DNA of 64,000 nt from Legionella micdadei (GCF_000953635.1 NZ_LN614830.1:62001-126000); one strand, 5' to 3'. Positions 7,537 to 16,909 are shown, counted from the first letter of the stretch. A program made the numbers and translations. Notes: generated by a model not told the origin, from the sequence alone.

Positions 7537-8406
7537 ATGGAAAACTATCTCGATAAAACAGCAAGTTTGACCCCTGCTGCCAGACGCATTATTTGCGATA
7601 AAGCCACTGAATATCCCCATACGGGGGAATATAATACGGTTGTTAAGAGGGGTTCATACCTTTGTCGCCGTTGCGGTTTAGCTTTATTTCGGGCCGCTAG
7701 CCAGTTTCATTCTGGTTGTGGCTGGCCTAGCTTTGATGATGATATCGTTCAAGCTGTTAAACAAGTTCCTGATCGAGATGGCCAGCGCACTGAAATTCTT
7801 TGCGGCCGATGTGACGCGCATTTAGGGCATGTTTTTGTGGGTGAATTTTTGACCCATAAAAACCTTCGCCATTGTGTGAATTCTGCCTCGATTGATTTTG
7901 TCCCGGATAGTAATGTATTGGATACCGAGGAAGCGATTGTGGCAGGTGGTTGTTTTTGGGGTGTTGAACATTACCTTAGCCTTTTGCCTGGGGTGCTCAA
8001 GGTGGAGGTCGGTTATACCGGCGGCGTCACGCTTAATCCAACTTATGAGCAAGTTTGCCGTGGTGATACTGGCCACTACGAAGCGGCACGCGTGGTTTAT
8101 GATCTGGCTAAAACCGATTACCACACCGTATTAAAACGTTTTTTTGAAATCCATGATCCGACCCAACGAACCGGGCAGGGTCCTGATATTGGTCAGCAAT
8201 ATAAAAGTGCAGTATTTTACTACAACAATGAACAATTGGCTGAGGCAGAAGGGTTAATTCAAGCCCTGCGCAACCGTGGTTATGATGTTGCGACTCGTCT
8301 TCTTGAAGTACAACCATTCTGGCCTGCTGAAGGTTATCACCAAAATTATTATAGCAAGCACAATAAGCTACCCTATTGCCACAGGCCTGAGCCTCGTTTT
8401 GGTTAA
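7537..8406 (+). CDS. msrBA: MsrB-MsrA fusion methionine sulfoxide reductase
   Basis: 289 residues. MsrB comes first (about 1-128): zinc cysteines in CRRCG and CGRCDAHLGHVF, SGCGWPSF, and the catalytic Cys in RHCVNSASIDF. MsrA follows (about 130-289): catalytic Cys in AGGCFWGVE, VGYTGG, and the end motif AEGYHQNYY. Together they reduce both R and S epimers of protein methionine sulfoxide. Order is B then A with no thioredoxin-like domain, and no signal peptide, so it is cytoplasmic. It begins 26 bp after the transglycosylase with AGGAGG and may be co-transcribed. Confidence 0.95.
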   Translation: MENYLDKTASLTPAARRIICDKATEYPHTGEYNTVVKRGSYLCRRCGLALFRAASQFHSGCGWPSFDDDIVQAVKQVPDRDGQRTEILCGRCDAHLGHVFVGEFLTHKNLRHCVNSASIDFVPDSNVLDTEEAIVAGGCFWGVEHYLSLLPGVLKVEVGYTGGVTLNPTYEQVCRGDTGHYEAARVVYDLAKTDYHTVLKRFFEIHDPTQRTGQGPDIGQQYKSAVFYYNNEQLAEAEGLIQALRNRGYDVATRLLEVQPFWPAEGYHQNYYSKHNKLPYCHRPEPRFG

Positions 8407-8455
8407 CGTTAGGCAATACTCAGGATTATCCAACGCCCCTTTCAGTGTCAGAAGA

Positions 8456-8638
8456 TCATACTGCGGGAGGTGGACCTCGTCTTCCTAGCAAACCCATAAC
8501 AAGCAAGACAACAAAAATAACTAAGAATAAGAAAAATAAGATTTTCGCGATGCCTGCAGCGGCGACTGCAATGCCTGTAAAACCAAAGGCGGCAGCAATA
8601 ATCGCGACAATAAGAAAAAACAGTGCCCATCCCAGCAT
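8456..8638 (-). CDS. DUF1328 (YtjA-like) small membrane protein
   Basis: 60 residues from the ATG at 8638, preceded by AAGGAGAG. An upstream ATG at 8656 overlaps that ribosome site and is unlikely to be used. The sequence has two hydrophobic helices ([19 protein letters not shown] and [21 protein letters not shown]) ending in GRRGPPP, the same pattern as E. coli YtjA. These peptides sit in the inner membrane; their role is unknown. Convergent with msrBA. Confidence 0.85.
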   Translation of the reverse strand: MLGWALFFLIVAIIAAAFGFTGIAVAAAGIAKILFFLFLVIFVVLLVMGLLGRRGPPPAV

Positions 8639-8781
8639 GATGCTCTCCTTAGCCATTACCTCTTTTATTAGTTAAGCCAAGAGTGAGGGGATTTTCAAGT
8701 AAATCTCTAATTCTTTGAGCAGATAAGGAGCTTTATCACAAATCGATCTGACAAACTTAAAATTAACAAAAGTGTTTAATT

Positions 8782-8801
8782 CTTAATATTCCCTTAATGT
8801 T
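8782..8801 (+). promoter_or_regulatory. PmrA box upstream of the CaaX-box gene
   Basis: CTTAATATT-CC-CTTAATGTT matches the Legionella PmrA consensus cTTAATatT-N2-cTTAATatT at 17 of 18 defined positions; the first half is exact. TATTTT at 8809-8814, 7 bp downstream, is a suitable -10, giving the same geometry as the site at 940-959. PmrA directly activates many Dot/Icm effector and icm genes, so this predicts that the 8843 gene belongs to that regulon. Confidence 0.8.
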
Positions 8802-8842
8802 AGAAGGGTATTTTTGTAGCGCTATAGCAATTTAAGGAGAAA

Positions 8843-9514
8843 ATGATGCCATTTAACATTGAACTTTTAAGTCAGAAAGATAATATTTCTATTAAACTTC
8901 AAGTGGTTGGAAAAGTAATCAACATTTATTTTAATGGTGAAGCACAAGCAGCATTGGCTGCAAGACAGAATTGGACACATTTGGAAGGACACTTTGTAGA
9001 TAGTATTCAAGAACTAGGGTCAGAGGAAGCGGTTTCCCTCACTTCAGGGGTTTATCATTTAAAAAAAGAACACACAAATGAATGGGAAAGGACGATATAC
9101 CATTCTCATACTCCTTATAAAGTTGAAGTGACACCGGAATTATTCTCCTCTTATTTACACCTATTTTATGAGCAGCAAGAAAGCCATGGAGAAGAATACC
9201 AATTTTTTCAAGATTCGAATGAAGTTCTAGCAATAACAAAAGCTTTTGCTGTTTACTATCAAGCATATAAAGGCAGTGCAATGGAGCGTGAGTATGTAAG
9301 CGGAACTGTGCTGACTGAAGACGAACAAAAAGAACATAAGAAAGATGTAGAAGAGGCGCTTAGTAAACAAAAACAAGAGCAAATGGAACGGGAATTAGCT
9401 ACTAGGAGGCTAATTACAATGTTAATTTCTTCATCCCCAGTGTTCACTTCCAGAGCAGAAAAAAGGGAAATAAGGTTGGATGAAGATGCTAAATTTGGAT
9501 GCAGTCTTATGTAA
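8843..9514 (+). CDS. orphan protein with C-terminal CaaX box; predicted Dot/Icm effector
   Basis: 223 residues (or 222 from the adjacent second ATG at 8846, which is better spaced from AAGGAG). No family recognised. The N-terminal half is mixed alpha/beta; residues about 155-195 are a charged helix (EQKEHKKDVEEALSKQKQEQMERELATRR) likely to form a coiled coil. The protein ends in CSLM: a CaaX box with X=Met, the preferred form for host farnesyltransferase. Several Legionella effectors use host prenylation this way. A near-perfect PmrA box lies upstream. No signal peptide. Its last 8 bases overlap the end of the convergent tatB. Effector status is inferred from these independent signals. Confidence 0.8.
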   Translation: MMPFNIELLSQKDNISIKLQVVGKVINIYFNGEAQAALAARQNWTHLEGHFVDSIQELGSEEAVSLTSGVYHLKKEHTNEWERTIYHSHTPYKVEVTPELFSSYLHLFYEQQESHGEEYQFFQDSNEVLAITKAFAVYYQAYKGSAMEREYVSGTVLTEDEQKEHKKDVEEALSKQKQEQMERELATRRLITMLISSSPVFTSRAEKREIRLDEDAKFGCSLM

Positions 9515-9758
9515 TTTTCTCTTGATTGCCCATTTGTTCGCTTTCTTGATATATCGCGTCAACTTGCTCAGCTTTACGTGTATTCTCTCTTAATTGGTAT
9601 TCGTGCAGCTGAGTTTCCCAGAACAGAGTCGCCTGTTGTTTAAGTTGGTTAAGGAGGCGAAGCAATTTACCGAGGTGTTCGGCTAACATCGGTAACTTGT
9701 TTGGACCAAAGACAAGAAGTGCGACAAAGAAGGTAAGAAAAAGTTCGCCACTGCTCAT
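9507..9758 (-). CDS. tatB: Sec-independent translocase subunit TatB
   Basis: 83 residues: a short N-terminal membrane helix (GELFLTFFVALLVFGPNKLP) with the FGPxxLP hinge typical of TatB, then an amphipathic helix (EHLGKLLRLLNQLK) and a charged tail. TatB forms the substrate receptor with TatC. The start overlaps the tatA stop by 4 bp (ATGA), so the two are translationally coupled. It is on the short side for TatB. No tatC is in the window. Confidence 0.9.
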   Translation of the reverse strand: MSSGELFLTFFVALLVFGPNKLPMLAEHLGKLLRLLNQLKQQATLFWETQLHEYQLRENTRKAEQVDAIYQESEQMGNQEKIT

Positions 9759-9916
9759 GATTTTTTATCTTCATCTTCGTTTAATGCACGACGAAAATTT
9801 TTTATGGCGTTGCCTAAGTCGGTGCCAATGTTTTTTAATTTATCAGTACCAAACAAGGCGATGATGATCAATAAAATTAACAGCAATGATAAGGGTTTGA
9901 TACCGCCTAATCCCAT
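9755..9916 (-). CDS. tatA: Sec-independent translocase subunit TatA
   Basis: 53 residues, MGLGGIKPLSLLLILLIIIA then LFGTDKLKNIGTDLGNAIKNF and a short acidic/basic tail. This is the TatA pattern: one membrane helix, an FGxxKL hinge (here FGTDKL) and an amphipathic helix. It forms the pore component of twin-arginine export. It lies 8 bp after ubiB and overlaps tatB by 4 bp, matching the ubi-tat gene order of other gammaproteobacteria. Confidence 0.93.
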   Translation of the reverse strand: MGLGGIKPLSLLLILLIIIALFGTDKLKNIGTDLGNAIKNFRRALNEDEDKKS

Positions 9917-9924
9917 GTTAACTC

Positions 9925-11571
9925 CTATTTTGTTCGATTAATGAGACTGATAAATCCGCCCGTGATAGCGGCTATAAGGGCTATAGGAGCCAATTTATCA
10001 TAATTCAATATATTCAGATAACTAAGTCCACTTACGGCTATCATCGCGGCAAAAATTCCAACTCCAAGGCCTTTATACCAATTTTTCTTAAAATCAGTTG
10101 CTTGTTTTTTTGCTTTACGCTGCTCAAGGGCGCGAATTTTTTGTTCCTTGGTGAGTTCTAATACCTCATGCAATAAACGCGGCATATGGGGCAATTGTTC
10201 CGTAAGAAATGGAAGATTTTCGCGCAATTGCTTGACGAAAGCCTTAGGCCCCATTTGTTCTTTAAGCCATTTTTCCAAGAATGGTTTTGCTGTTGCCCAA
10301 AGATCAAGCTCAGGATAGAGTTGCCGGCCTAATCCTTCGATGGCAAGCAACGTTTTTTGTAATAATACTAATTGCGGCTGAACTTCCATTTGGAAGCGGC
10401 GTGCGACTTGGAAGAGTCGCAAAACAACCTGAGCGAAGGAAATATCCTTCAATGGTTTTTCAAAAATAGGTTCGCAAACCGTGCGGATGGCGCTTTCAAA
10501 TTCCTCCACACGAGTATCTCGAGCGACCCAGCCAGATTCCACATGGAGCTGAGCCACCCGACGATAATCGCGATTAAAAAAAGCATATAGATTTTCTGCC
10601 AGATAACGTTTATCGCTATCATTTAGTGTACCGATAATGCCAAAATCAATACAGATGTACTGAGGATCTTCTGGGCGTTGTGGGGAGACGAAAATATTTC
10701 CAGGATGCATGTCCGCATGGAAAAAGCAATCGCGAAAAACTTGGGTAAAGAAGATCTCAACGCCTCGTTCAGCTAGTTTTTTAATATTAATGCGATTGGC
10801 TTGTAAGGTAGCAAGATCAGAGACAGGAATCCCATAAATCCTTTCCATGACCATCACGTTTTCGCGGGTATAGTCCCAAAATACTTCTGGAATATAAAGA
10901 AGAGGCGAGCGGCTAAAATTACGTCTTAACTGTCCTGCGTTTGCTGCTTCGCGTTGTAAATCCAGTTCGTCAAGAAGATTATGCTCAAATTCCTGAACAA
11001 TTTCTTTAGGCTTTAGACGCTTGCTTTCAGACCAATAGCGATCAGCAAAATTCGCCATGGTGTACATGATGCTTAAATCGTTTTCAATCGTTTTACGTAT
11101 ATTCGGCCGCAGTATCTTTACCACCACCTCTTCACCGCTACGCAAAGTCGCCGCATGAACTTGAGCCACGGATGCAGACGCAAGGGGTTGCGGATCAAAG
11201 TGGGCAAAAACCTGAAAAGCAGAGCGGCCAAAAGCGGTTTCAATGATCTTTAGGGCGATTTCGCTGGAAAAGGGGGGGACTTTATCTTGTAGTTTACATA
11301 ACTCAGCAGCAATATCAGGAGGCAAAATATCTGGGCGGGTGGATAAGGCCTGGCCAAACTTAATAAAGATAGGACCTAACTCTTCCAGTGTTTTGCGCAA
11401 TGCTTCGCCACGAGTTAGCTTCTGTTTACGCAGCCAATTCCAGGGATTTAAATAAACAATAAAACGGAAAGGGGAAAAAAGACGTATAGAGACAATGACT
11501 TGATCTAACCCATTACGGGCCAAAATGGTGTTGATATGTAAGAGTCTTAGTAGCTGTTTAATCGATTTCAT
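9925..11571 (-). CDS. ubiB: ubiquinone biosynthesis protein kinase-like UbiB
   Basis: 548 residues, the usual length. The UbiB/ADCK signatures are present: the KxGQ motif in [13 protein letters not shown] (near residue 72), the Ala-rich loop [11 protein letters not shown] in place of the glycine-rich loop, and the lysine in VVVKILRP. The catalytic block [12 protein letters not shown] and the metal-binding IDFGIIG follow. Two C-terminal hydrophobic helices (about 500-545) anchor it in the inner membrane. It is an atypical ATPase that supports coenzyme Q synthesis. The start overlaps the ubiJ end by 14 bp. Confidence 0.97.
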   Translation of the reverse strand: MKSIKQLLRLLHINTILARNGLDQVIVSIRLFSPFRFIVYLNPWNWLRKQKLTRGEALRKTLEELGPIFIKFGQALSTRPDILPPDIAAELCKLQDKVPPFSSEIALKIIETAFGRSAFQVFAHFDPQPLASASVAQVHAATLRSGEEVVVKILRPNIRKTIENDLSIMYTMANFADRYWSESKRLKPKEIVQEFEHNLLDELDLQREAANAGQLRRNFSRSPLLYIPEVFWDYTRENVMVMERIYGIPVSDLATLQANRINIKKLAERGVEIFFTQVFRDCFFHADMHPGNIFVSPQRPEDPQYICIDFGIIGTLNDSDKRYLAENLYAFFNRDYRRVAQLHVESGWVARDTRVEEFESAIRTVCEPIFEKPLKDISFAQVVLRLFQVARRFQMEVQPQLVLLQKTLLAIEGLGRQLYPELDLWATAKPFLEKWLKEQMGPKAFVKQLRENLPFLTEQLPHMPRLLHEVLELTKEQKIRALEQRKAKKQATDFKKNWYKGLGVGIFAAMIAVSGLSYLNILNYDKLAPIALIAAITGGFISLINRTK

Positions 11572-12175
11572 GTTCAGTCATTAATTGGTTAACATGCGCC
11601 TGTAAACGCTCAACGTCCAAAGATAATTGATCAATATCATTGAAGAAATCTTCCATTTCCTCACGAGGGGGGAAAATTCGCAATTCTTCTTGTAAGTAAT
11701 CGGTAAGGTTATGGCGTATTGAGTGAGTGAAATGTTTTTTAAAAGCTAACCCTTGACGAAAAAGGGAGCCAAGCTGGTGGGCGACGACATCACCGGTAAA
11801 ATGAGCTAAATGCCCTTCCCAATCAATATCTAATTCGTCAAAGAGTTTTTTGACTTGTTGTCCTAGCTCGATATCTCCTGATAAGCGAATTTTATCGTTA
11901 AAGAGGGATCGCGCTTTTGACGCTGGTAAGAAACTTAGACGAATTAAACCGAGTGGACTGCTATGAATGATCGTATCTGGTTGGCTGTCATAATCATCTA
12001 AAAGTTGCAACTCCTCTCCCTGAAAGCGGAGGTAAAAATTTACCCCGAGTGGTGCCACAATGATTTCCAGTACTTTACCATGCAAAGCAGCAATTTTAGC
12101 CGGCATGGATTCATCAAGAGCCAGCGCATGATTAATCGCTTTCTGCAAGGCTTTTAGGGAATATTTTTTAATCAT
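11558..12175 (-). CDS. ubiJ: ubiquinone biosynthesis accessory factor UbiJ
   Basis: 205 residues from the ATG at 12175 ([22 protein letters not shown]); a longer frame runs back into ubiE and was not used. The N-terminal half is an SCP2-like lipid-binding domain ([61 protein letters not shown]), followed by a helical C-terminus with a coiled-coil end. UbiJ brings ubiquinone intermediates to the cytosolic Ubi complex. Position between ubiE and ubiB is diagnostic. Confidence 0.92.
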   Translation of the reverse strand: MIKKYSLKALQKAINHALALDESMPAKIAALHGKVLEIIVAPLGVNFYLRFQGEELQLLDDYDSQPDTIIHSSPLGLIRLSFLPASKARSLFNDKIRLSGDIELGQQVKKLFDELDIDWEGHLAHFTGDVVAHQLGSLFRQGLAFKKHFTHSIRHNLTDYLQEELRIFPPREEMEDFFNDIDQLSLDVERLQAHVNQLMTEHEID

Positions 12176-12182
12176 AAGACTC

Positions 12183-12935
12183 TCAATATTTGTATGCGAT
12201 GTGCAAAGCAACAATTCCACCAGTTAAATTGTGATAATGGCAATCTTCAAACCCCGCTTTTTCGATCATTGCTTTTAAGTCTTCTTGACAAGGATGCATC
12301 CGAATCGATTCCGCGAGGTATTGATAGCTGGTTGCGTCATTGGCAACGAGTTGGCCAATTTTTGGCAATATATTAAATGAATACCAATCATAAATTGTTT
12401 TTAAACCGGGAAGGGTTGGTGTGGAGAATTCCAGAACCATTAATTTACCTCCTGGTTTGCATACTCGATACATTGAACGTAATGCTTCGTCTTTATCAGT
12501 GACATTGCGCAACCCGAAACCGATAGTGATACAATGAAAGCTATTGTCTGTGAAAGGCAGGGTTTGGGCATTGGCTTGTACGAAATTAATATTTTGATAA
12601 AGCCCTTCATCGAATAGTCTTTCGCGGCCAACAGTCAACATGGCGTTATTAATATCAGCTAAAATGACCATCCCAGCTGGCCCTACTTTTTTAGAGAGCA
12701 AGCGGGTTAAATCACCGCTGCCGCCAGCCAGATCGAGTACTGTATTGCCTGCTCTTATTTGGCTAAGCTCGATGGTAAAGCGCTTCCATAAACGATGAAT
12801 ACCCATGGACATGAGATCATTCATCAGGTCATAATTTTTAGCGACCGATTGAAAAACGGCGCCAACTTTTTTTTCCTTTTCATCCCAGGCTACGGATTCA
12901 AAGCCAAAATGCGTTTTTTTTCTTTGATCGGTCAT
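12183..12935 (-). CDS. ubiE: ubiquinone/menaquinone C-methyltransferase UbiE
   Basis: 250 residues. SAM-binding motifs [23 protein letters not shown] and [12 protein letters not shown] are clear, as is the UbiE start [25 protein letters not shown] and [15 protein letters not shown]. It methylates the quinone ring at C-2 (DDMQH2 to DMQH2 numbering). First gene of the ubiE-ubiJ-ubiB-tatA-tatB run; the promoter should lie in the gap with cydX. Confidence 0.97.
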   Translation of the reverse strand: MTDQRKKTHFGFESVAWDEKEKKVGAVFQSVAKNYDLMNDLMSMGIHRLWKRFTIELSQIRAGNTVLDLAGGSGDLTRLLSKKVGPAGMVILADINNAMLTVGRERLFDEGLYQNINFVQANAQTLPFTDNSFHCITIGFGLRNVTDKDEALRSMYRVCKPGGKLMVLEFSTPTLPGLKTIYDWYSFNILPKIGQLVANDATSYQYLAESIRMHPCQEDLKAMIEKAGFEDCHYHNLTGGIVALHIAYKY

Positions 12936-13088
12936 TACGTCTCAAGGCAGCAAAATTGCTTATTTTAACTGATTTTTGTGAGGATACCCAACAAATTGGT
13001 TGATAAAGATGGAAAAGCGGATGAATGCAAGGATTGATTCTCCATTTGCATCATTGTTGCGGGGTAAGCGATGAGGCCACGGTATAGG

Positions 13089-13214
13089 CTATACCCTTTT
13101 TTCTTTGTTTTCCTCTAATGGCTTTTCATTCACTCTTAACTCAAGCCACAGGGCATTGAGTATGGCAAAAGCGCATGCCAAACCAGTGCCCAAAATCCAA
13201 GAAAAATACCACAT
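13089..13214 (-). CDS. cydX: cytochrome bd oxidase small subunit CydX
   Basis: 41 codons on the minus strand starting ATGTGGTATTTTTCTTGG: MWYFSWILGTGLACAFAILN then ALWLELRVNEKPLEENKEKRV. This matches E. coli CydX (MWYFAWILGTLLACSFG) nearly residue for residue in the membrane helix. AGGAG lies 7 bases upstream, and the gene starts 11 bp after cydB. CydX stabilises the CydAB haem site. The tail is longer and more charged than in E. coli. Confidence 0.93.
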   Translation of the reverse strand: MWYFSWILGTGLACAFAILNALWLELRVNEKPLEENKEKRV

Positions 13215-13225
13215 CAATTCATCTC

Positions 13226-14362
13226 CTAATAGAATGTTTTATCATTATCACGAATCGCATTAATGGTTATCTTACCTCGTAACACATGGTATACCCATGA
13301 TGTGTAAACGATAACAAGTGGTAAGAAGATAACGGTCGCACCCAACATAATGAACAAGGTTAATTGGCTCGAAGAACTGTCCCATACAGTTAAACTCTGG
13401 TTGGGGTTTGTAGACGAAGGCAAAATAAAAGGAAACATGCTAATGCCTACCGTAGCAATGATGCCAAAGAGGCTTAGGGCGCTCGAGATGAATGCAAGTA
13501 ATGGCCGCTTAACCAACAGCATGGCTAAGAAGGAAAAAACAACGCCGAGTACAGGGGCGAGTAAAGTAAGGGGCATTTTTTGGTAATTCGATAACCAAGC
13601 CCCTGACTCCATTGCCACTTGTTTGAATAAAGGATTAGAGGGACCATCGTAAACAGGGGCACCGAGTAAACTATAGCCATTAACTCCTGTATAAATCCAA
13701 AGGCCTCCCAAAATAAACAGAACAATAGTCAGAAAGCCCGTGATGCGGGATGCTTTGATCGCCCTAAGTTGAAGGCTTCCTTCAGTTTTAATGTTGATGA
13801 AATAAGCACCATGCATAGCCAACATGGTTACCGAAAGGCAACCGCATAAAAGTGCAAAGGGATTGAGCAAGGCAAGAAATGAACCAGTGTAAAAAGGCCT
13901 TAAGCTGGTGTCGAAATAAAAAGGCACCCCTTGCAGGACATTGCCAATTGCCACACCAAAAATCAAAGAAGGAACAAAACCGCCAATAAAAAGTGCATAA
14001 TCCCAAGAGTTTCGCCATTTTGGATTATTCAATTTTGAACGATATTTAAAACCGACTGGACGTAAAATTAATGCCAACAGAACCACCAACATTGCCAAAT
14101 AGAATCCAGAAAAGGAAAGTGCGTACAGCATCGGCCATGCTGCAAAAATTGCTCCACCGCCTAAAATAAACCATACTTGGTTCCCTTCCCAAGTGGGGCC
14201 AATACTGTTGATGAGGATTCGTTTTTCCACATCATTTTTGGTAATCAAAGGCAACCACATGGCGATTCCTAAGTCAAAACCATCCATAATGGCAAATCCG
14301 ATCAGCAACAAACCAAGCAGAATCCACCATATCAACCGCAAAGTTTCATAATCTATAGGCAT
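13226..14362 (-). CDS. cydB: cytochrome bd ubiquinol oxidase subunit II
   Basis: 378 residues, nine or so membrane helices. Family hallmarks include the start YETLRLIWWILLGLLLIGFAI-MDGFDLG, NSIGPTWEGNQVWFILGGGAIFAAWP, LRPVGFKYRSK and GNVLQGVPF. It forms the quinol oxidase heterodimer with CydA in the inner membrane and supports growth at low oxygen. Sits 9 bp after cydA with its own ribosome site. Confidence 0.97.
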   Translation of the reverse strand: MPIDYETLRLIWWILLGLLLIGFAIMDGFDLGIAMWLPLITKNDVEKRILINSIGPTWEGNQVWFILGGGAIFAAWPMLYALSFSGFYLAMLVVLLALILRPVGFKYRSKLNNPKWRNSWDYALFIGGFVPSLIFGVAIGNVLQGVPFYFDTSLRPFYTGSFLALLNPFALLCGCLSVTMLAMHGAYFINIKTEGSLQLRAIKASRITGFLTIVLFILGGLWIYTGVNGYSLLGAPVYDGPSNPLFKQVAMESGAWLSNYQKMPLTLLAPVLGVVFSFLAMLLVKRPLLAFISSALSLFGIIATVGISMFPFILPSSTNPNQSLTVWDSSSSQLTLFIMLGATVIFLPLVIVYTSWVYHVLRGKITINAIRDNDKTFY

Positions 14363-14371
14363 TTAATTCTC

Positions 14372-15901
14372 CTAATCGCTTGCTTGTTCAGGACCAAGCC
14401 GGATGTATTTCACCATCAAATAAATTTCAATGACAGCAAGAGTGCTGTAGAACGCGATGAAAAAGAACAACGAGGTCATCAGTTGCGCCGTACTCACAGA
14501 GGAGGTGGCAATCGCTGTAGGGAGAATGCCTTGCACCACCCAAGGTTGACGCCCATACTCTGCTACCACCCAACCCAGCTCTGCAGCAACCCATGGCAGA
14601 GGAAGTGCGAGTAAGGCAATGAATAAATACCAACGAGTCGTGTGTAATTTTCTTTTAATCGATAAATAAAACCCTGTCGCAAATAAGAAGATAAAGAAAA
14701 ACCCACAAGCAACCATGATTCTAAATGAAAAGAACATAGGGGTAACGCGTGGTTTTAGATCATTAGCAGCCTGATTAATTTGCTCTTCGCTTGCATCGAC
14801 GACTTTTTCTGTGTATTTCTTTAACAACAGACCATAGCCAAGGGAGTTTCCATAAGCTGCAAAATCAGTTTTTGCTTGTTCGTCATTAGGGTTTGCTTGG
14901 AGCTGGGTCAAAGCGCTGTAGGCACGTATTCCTTCACGAATTCGTTGCTTTCCTTGTTCAATGAGTTCAACGATACCATCTAAAGGTTCGTTAATGGAGC
15001 GGGTAGCGATTAACCCCAAAACGTAAGGAACACTCATTGAATAATTCGTGCGTTTGTTTTCCTCATCGGGTATCCCAAATAGCGTCAAGCCTGCCGGCGC
15101 TTCTTCGGTATGCCACATGGCTTCCATTGTCGCCATTTTCATTTTTTGGTTAGCATTGGCAAGATAGCCGCTTTCATCACCCAATACCACTACCGAAAGC
15201 GCTGAGGCAAGCCCAAATGAGACAGCAACGGTCATCGAGCGTTTCGCAAATTGAATATTCCGTCCACGCAATAGAAAATAAGCACTGATAGCCAAGACAA
15301 AAACTGACCCTGTGACGTAGCCAGCACTAATTGTATGAACAAATTTGGCTTGAGCGACTGGGTTAAAAAAGATTTCAAAGAAATCAGCGACTTCCATACG
15401 CATAGTTTGAAAATTGAATTTCGCGCCAACCGGGTTTTGCATCCAGCCGTTCGCAATTAAGATCCATAAAGCGGATAAATTGGTGCCGAGAGCCAACAGC
15501 CAAGTGCAGACCATATGTTGAAACTTTGATAATCGTTCCCAGCCGAAAAAAAATAAACCGACAAAAGTGGCTTCCAAAAAAAACGCCATCAACCCTTCGA
15601 TTGCTAAGGGGGCGCCAAAAACATCACCCACGTAATGAGAATAGTATGCCCAATTTGTACCAAACTGAAACTCCATGGTTAAACCCGTGGCTACCCCCAT
15701 GACGAAGTTGATTCCAAATAATAGCCCCCAATATTTAACAAGCTGACGCCAGATGTCTCTGCCGGTCATGACATAAACGGTTTCCATAATGGCGAGAATG
15801 AGAGAGAGGCCTAACGTTAATGGTACAAAAAGAAAATGATAAAGAGCTGTCAATGCAAACTGGAGTCGAGAAAGATCGACTACTTCACTACCAGGAATCA
15901 T
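14372..15901 (-). CDS. cydA: cytochrome bd ubiquinol oxidase subunit I
   Basis: 509 residues. The N-terminal SRLQFALTALYHFLFVPLTLG carries the haem b595 His region. GTNWAYYSHYVGDVFGAPLAIE, the helix with FFFGWERLSK, and the quinol loop with KMATMEAMWHTEEAPAGL follow. The PWVAAELGWVVAEYGRQPWVVQGILPT block is classic. It is the haem-bearing subunit of the high-affinity bd oxidase. Start at 15901 (ATGATTCCTGG). A perfect FNR box lies about 230 bp upstream, closer to the divergent regulator gene. Confidence 0.97.
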   Translation of the reverse strand: MIPGSEVVDLSRLQFALTALYHFLFVPLTLGLSLILAIMETVYVMTGRDIWRQLVKYWGLLFGINFVMGVATGLTMEFQFGTNWAYYSHYVGDVFGAPLAIEGLMAFFLEATFVGLFFFGWERLSKFQHMVCTWLLALGTNLSALWILIANGWMQNPVGAKFNFQTMRMEVADFFEIFFNPVAQAKFVHTISAGYVTGSVFVLAISAYFLLRGRNIQFAKRSMTVAVSFGLASALSVVVLGDESGYLANANQKMKMATMEAMWHTEEAPAGLTLFGIPDEENKRTNYSMSVPYVLGLIATRSINEPLDGIVELIEQGKQRIREGIRAYSALTQLQANPNDEQAKTDFAAYGNSLGYGLLLKKYTEKVVDASEEQINQAANDLKPRVTPMFFSFRIMVACGFFFIFLFATGFYLSIKRKLHTTRWYLFIALLALPLPWVAAELGWVVAEYGRQPWVVQGILPTAIATSSVSTAQLMTSLFFFIAFYSTLAVIEIYLMVKYIRLGPEQASD

Positions 15902-16127
15902 GGTGTCACCTTGTACTCGGAGTTGATTGAGAATGAATGCTGCTTGCTGTTAACCAGTTTTGCGGAATCATCGATGTTTTTGATTCATCTTTAAAGCAGA
16001 CCCACCAAAGGACTAATAAGAATAACAATTTGACGAATAAAGTTATCTGGATATCACGAACTATCGGCTTCATAATTGTTACTTAATGATCAGTTGATTG
16101 AAGATTATCCTATTTTTATTTAAAATA

Positions 16128-16145
16128 ACTTGATCCAGATCAAGT
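16128..16145. promoter_or_regulatory. perfect FNR-type operator
   Basis: ACTTGATCCAGATCAAGT is an 18-bp palindrome with one central CA and contains TTGATnnnnATCAA, the exact FNR consensus. It is 37 bp before the start codon of an FNR-family regulator whose recognition helix has the ETISR residues expected to read TTGAT. It is also in the shared upstream region of the divergent cyd operon. Autoregulation plus control of cydABX is the simplest reading. Confidence 0.85.
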
Positions 16146-16181
16146 TTTATGTTGGCTATGTAATTTTCCAGGTAAAGGCCC

Positions 16182-16850
16182 TTGTCTACTGAAATAAAAT
16201 TGCCTCTCGTAGATGTGCGTAAAGCATGCTCGGCCTGTGCTTTAGGCTCTTTTTGCCGAAATCAAACAAAAGAAAAACGGTTTCGAACTGGTGAAATACT
16301 GATCAAAGCCAACTCAGTTTTGAGTAACATCATCATTATTAAACAGGGTGCAGCAAAATCGCATCAATTCTTGGCCACAGGCAAAGAGCAAATTATCAAT
16401 TTTTACTTGCCCGGTGAACCCATAGGGTTTAACGCAATTTCTGACAGATTGCATCCACACACGGTGAGCGCCTTAATTGATACCACAGTTTGCGAAATTT
16501 CTTTTCAACATCTGCTCAGTCAGATTAGCTATGATCCCCACCTGCAACTTTTGCTTTTTCAGGTGGCTAAAAATTTTCCTAGCCTAGAATTCGATTATCA
16601 CTATTCCGCTGCGGTTTCCACGGCACAGCGGCTCGCTACTTTTTTTATTCACTTAGCCAATCGGTTAAACCAATCTAACATCCCATATCCTTTTGATTTA
16701 CCTATGAAACAGCAGGACATTGCTAATTTTTTAGGAACAACTCCTGAGACAATTAGTCGATTAATGGCCATTTTTCAGAAGGAAAAATTAATTGGATTCA
16801 CGAAAAAGAAGGTTAGCTTTATTGATGTAGACGGGTTGCAGCTGGTGTGA
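16182..16850 (+). CDS. FNR-type oxygen-sensing transcription regulator
   Basis: 222 residues from a TTG start; upstream in-frame ATGs are closed by a stop, and AGGTAAAGG precedes. N-terminal cysteines at 16, 19 and 25 (CSACALGSFC) plus Cys104 (TTVCEIS) match the four [4Fe-4S] ligands of FNR, and residues about 35-120 form the cyclic-nucleotide-fold domain. The helix-turn-helix reads KQQDIANFLGTTPETISRL, with Glu189, Ser192 and Arg193 in the positions that contact TTGAT. It is therefore expected to sense oxygen and bind the site at 16128-16145. Divergent from cydABX. I would not assign it as the orthologue of E. coli fnr. Confidence 0.92.
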   Translation: MSTEIKLPLVDVRKACSACALGSFCRNQTKEKRFRTGEILIKANSVLSNIIIIKQGAAKSHQFLATGKEQIINFYLPGEPIGFNAISDRLHPHTVSALIDTTVCEISFQHLLSQISYDPHLQLLLFQVAKNFPSLEFDYHYSAAVSTAQRLATFFIHLANRLNQSNIPYPFDLPMKQQDIANFLGTTPETISRLMAIFQKEKLIGFTKKKVSFIDVDGLQLV

Positions 16851-16909
16851 ATATCGATGATGATTGGCTAAATCTTTTGTTAGAAAAATCCCTCTGGAGT
16901 CTTTAAAGC

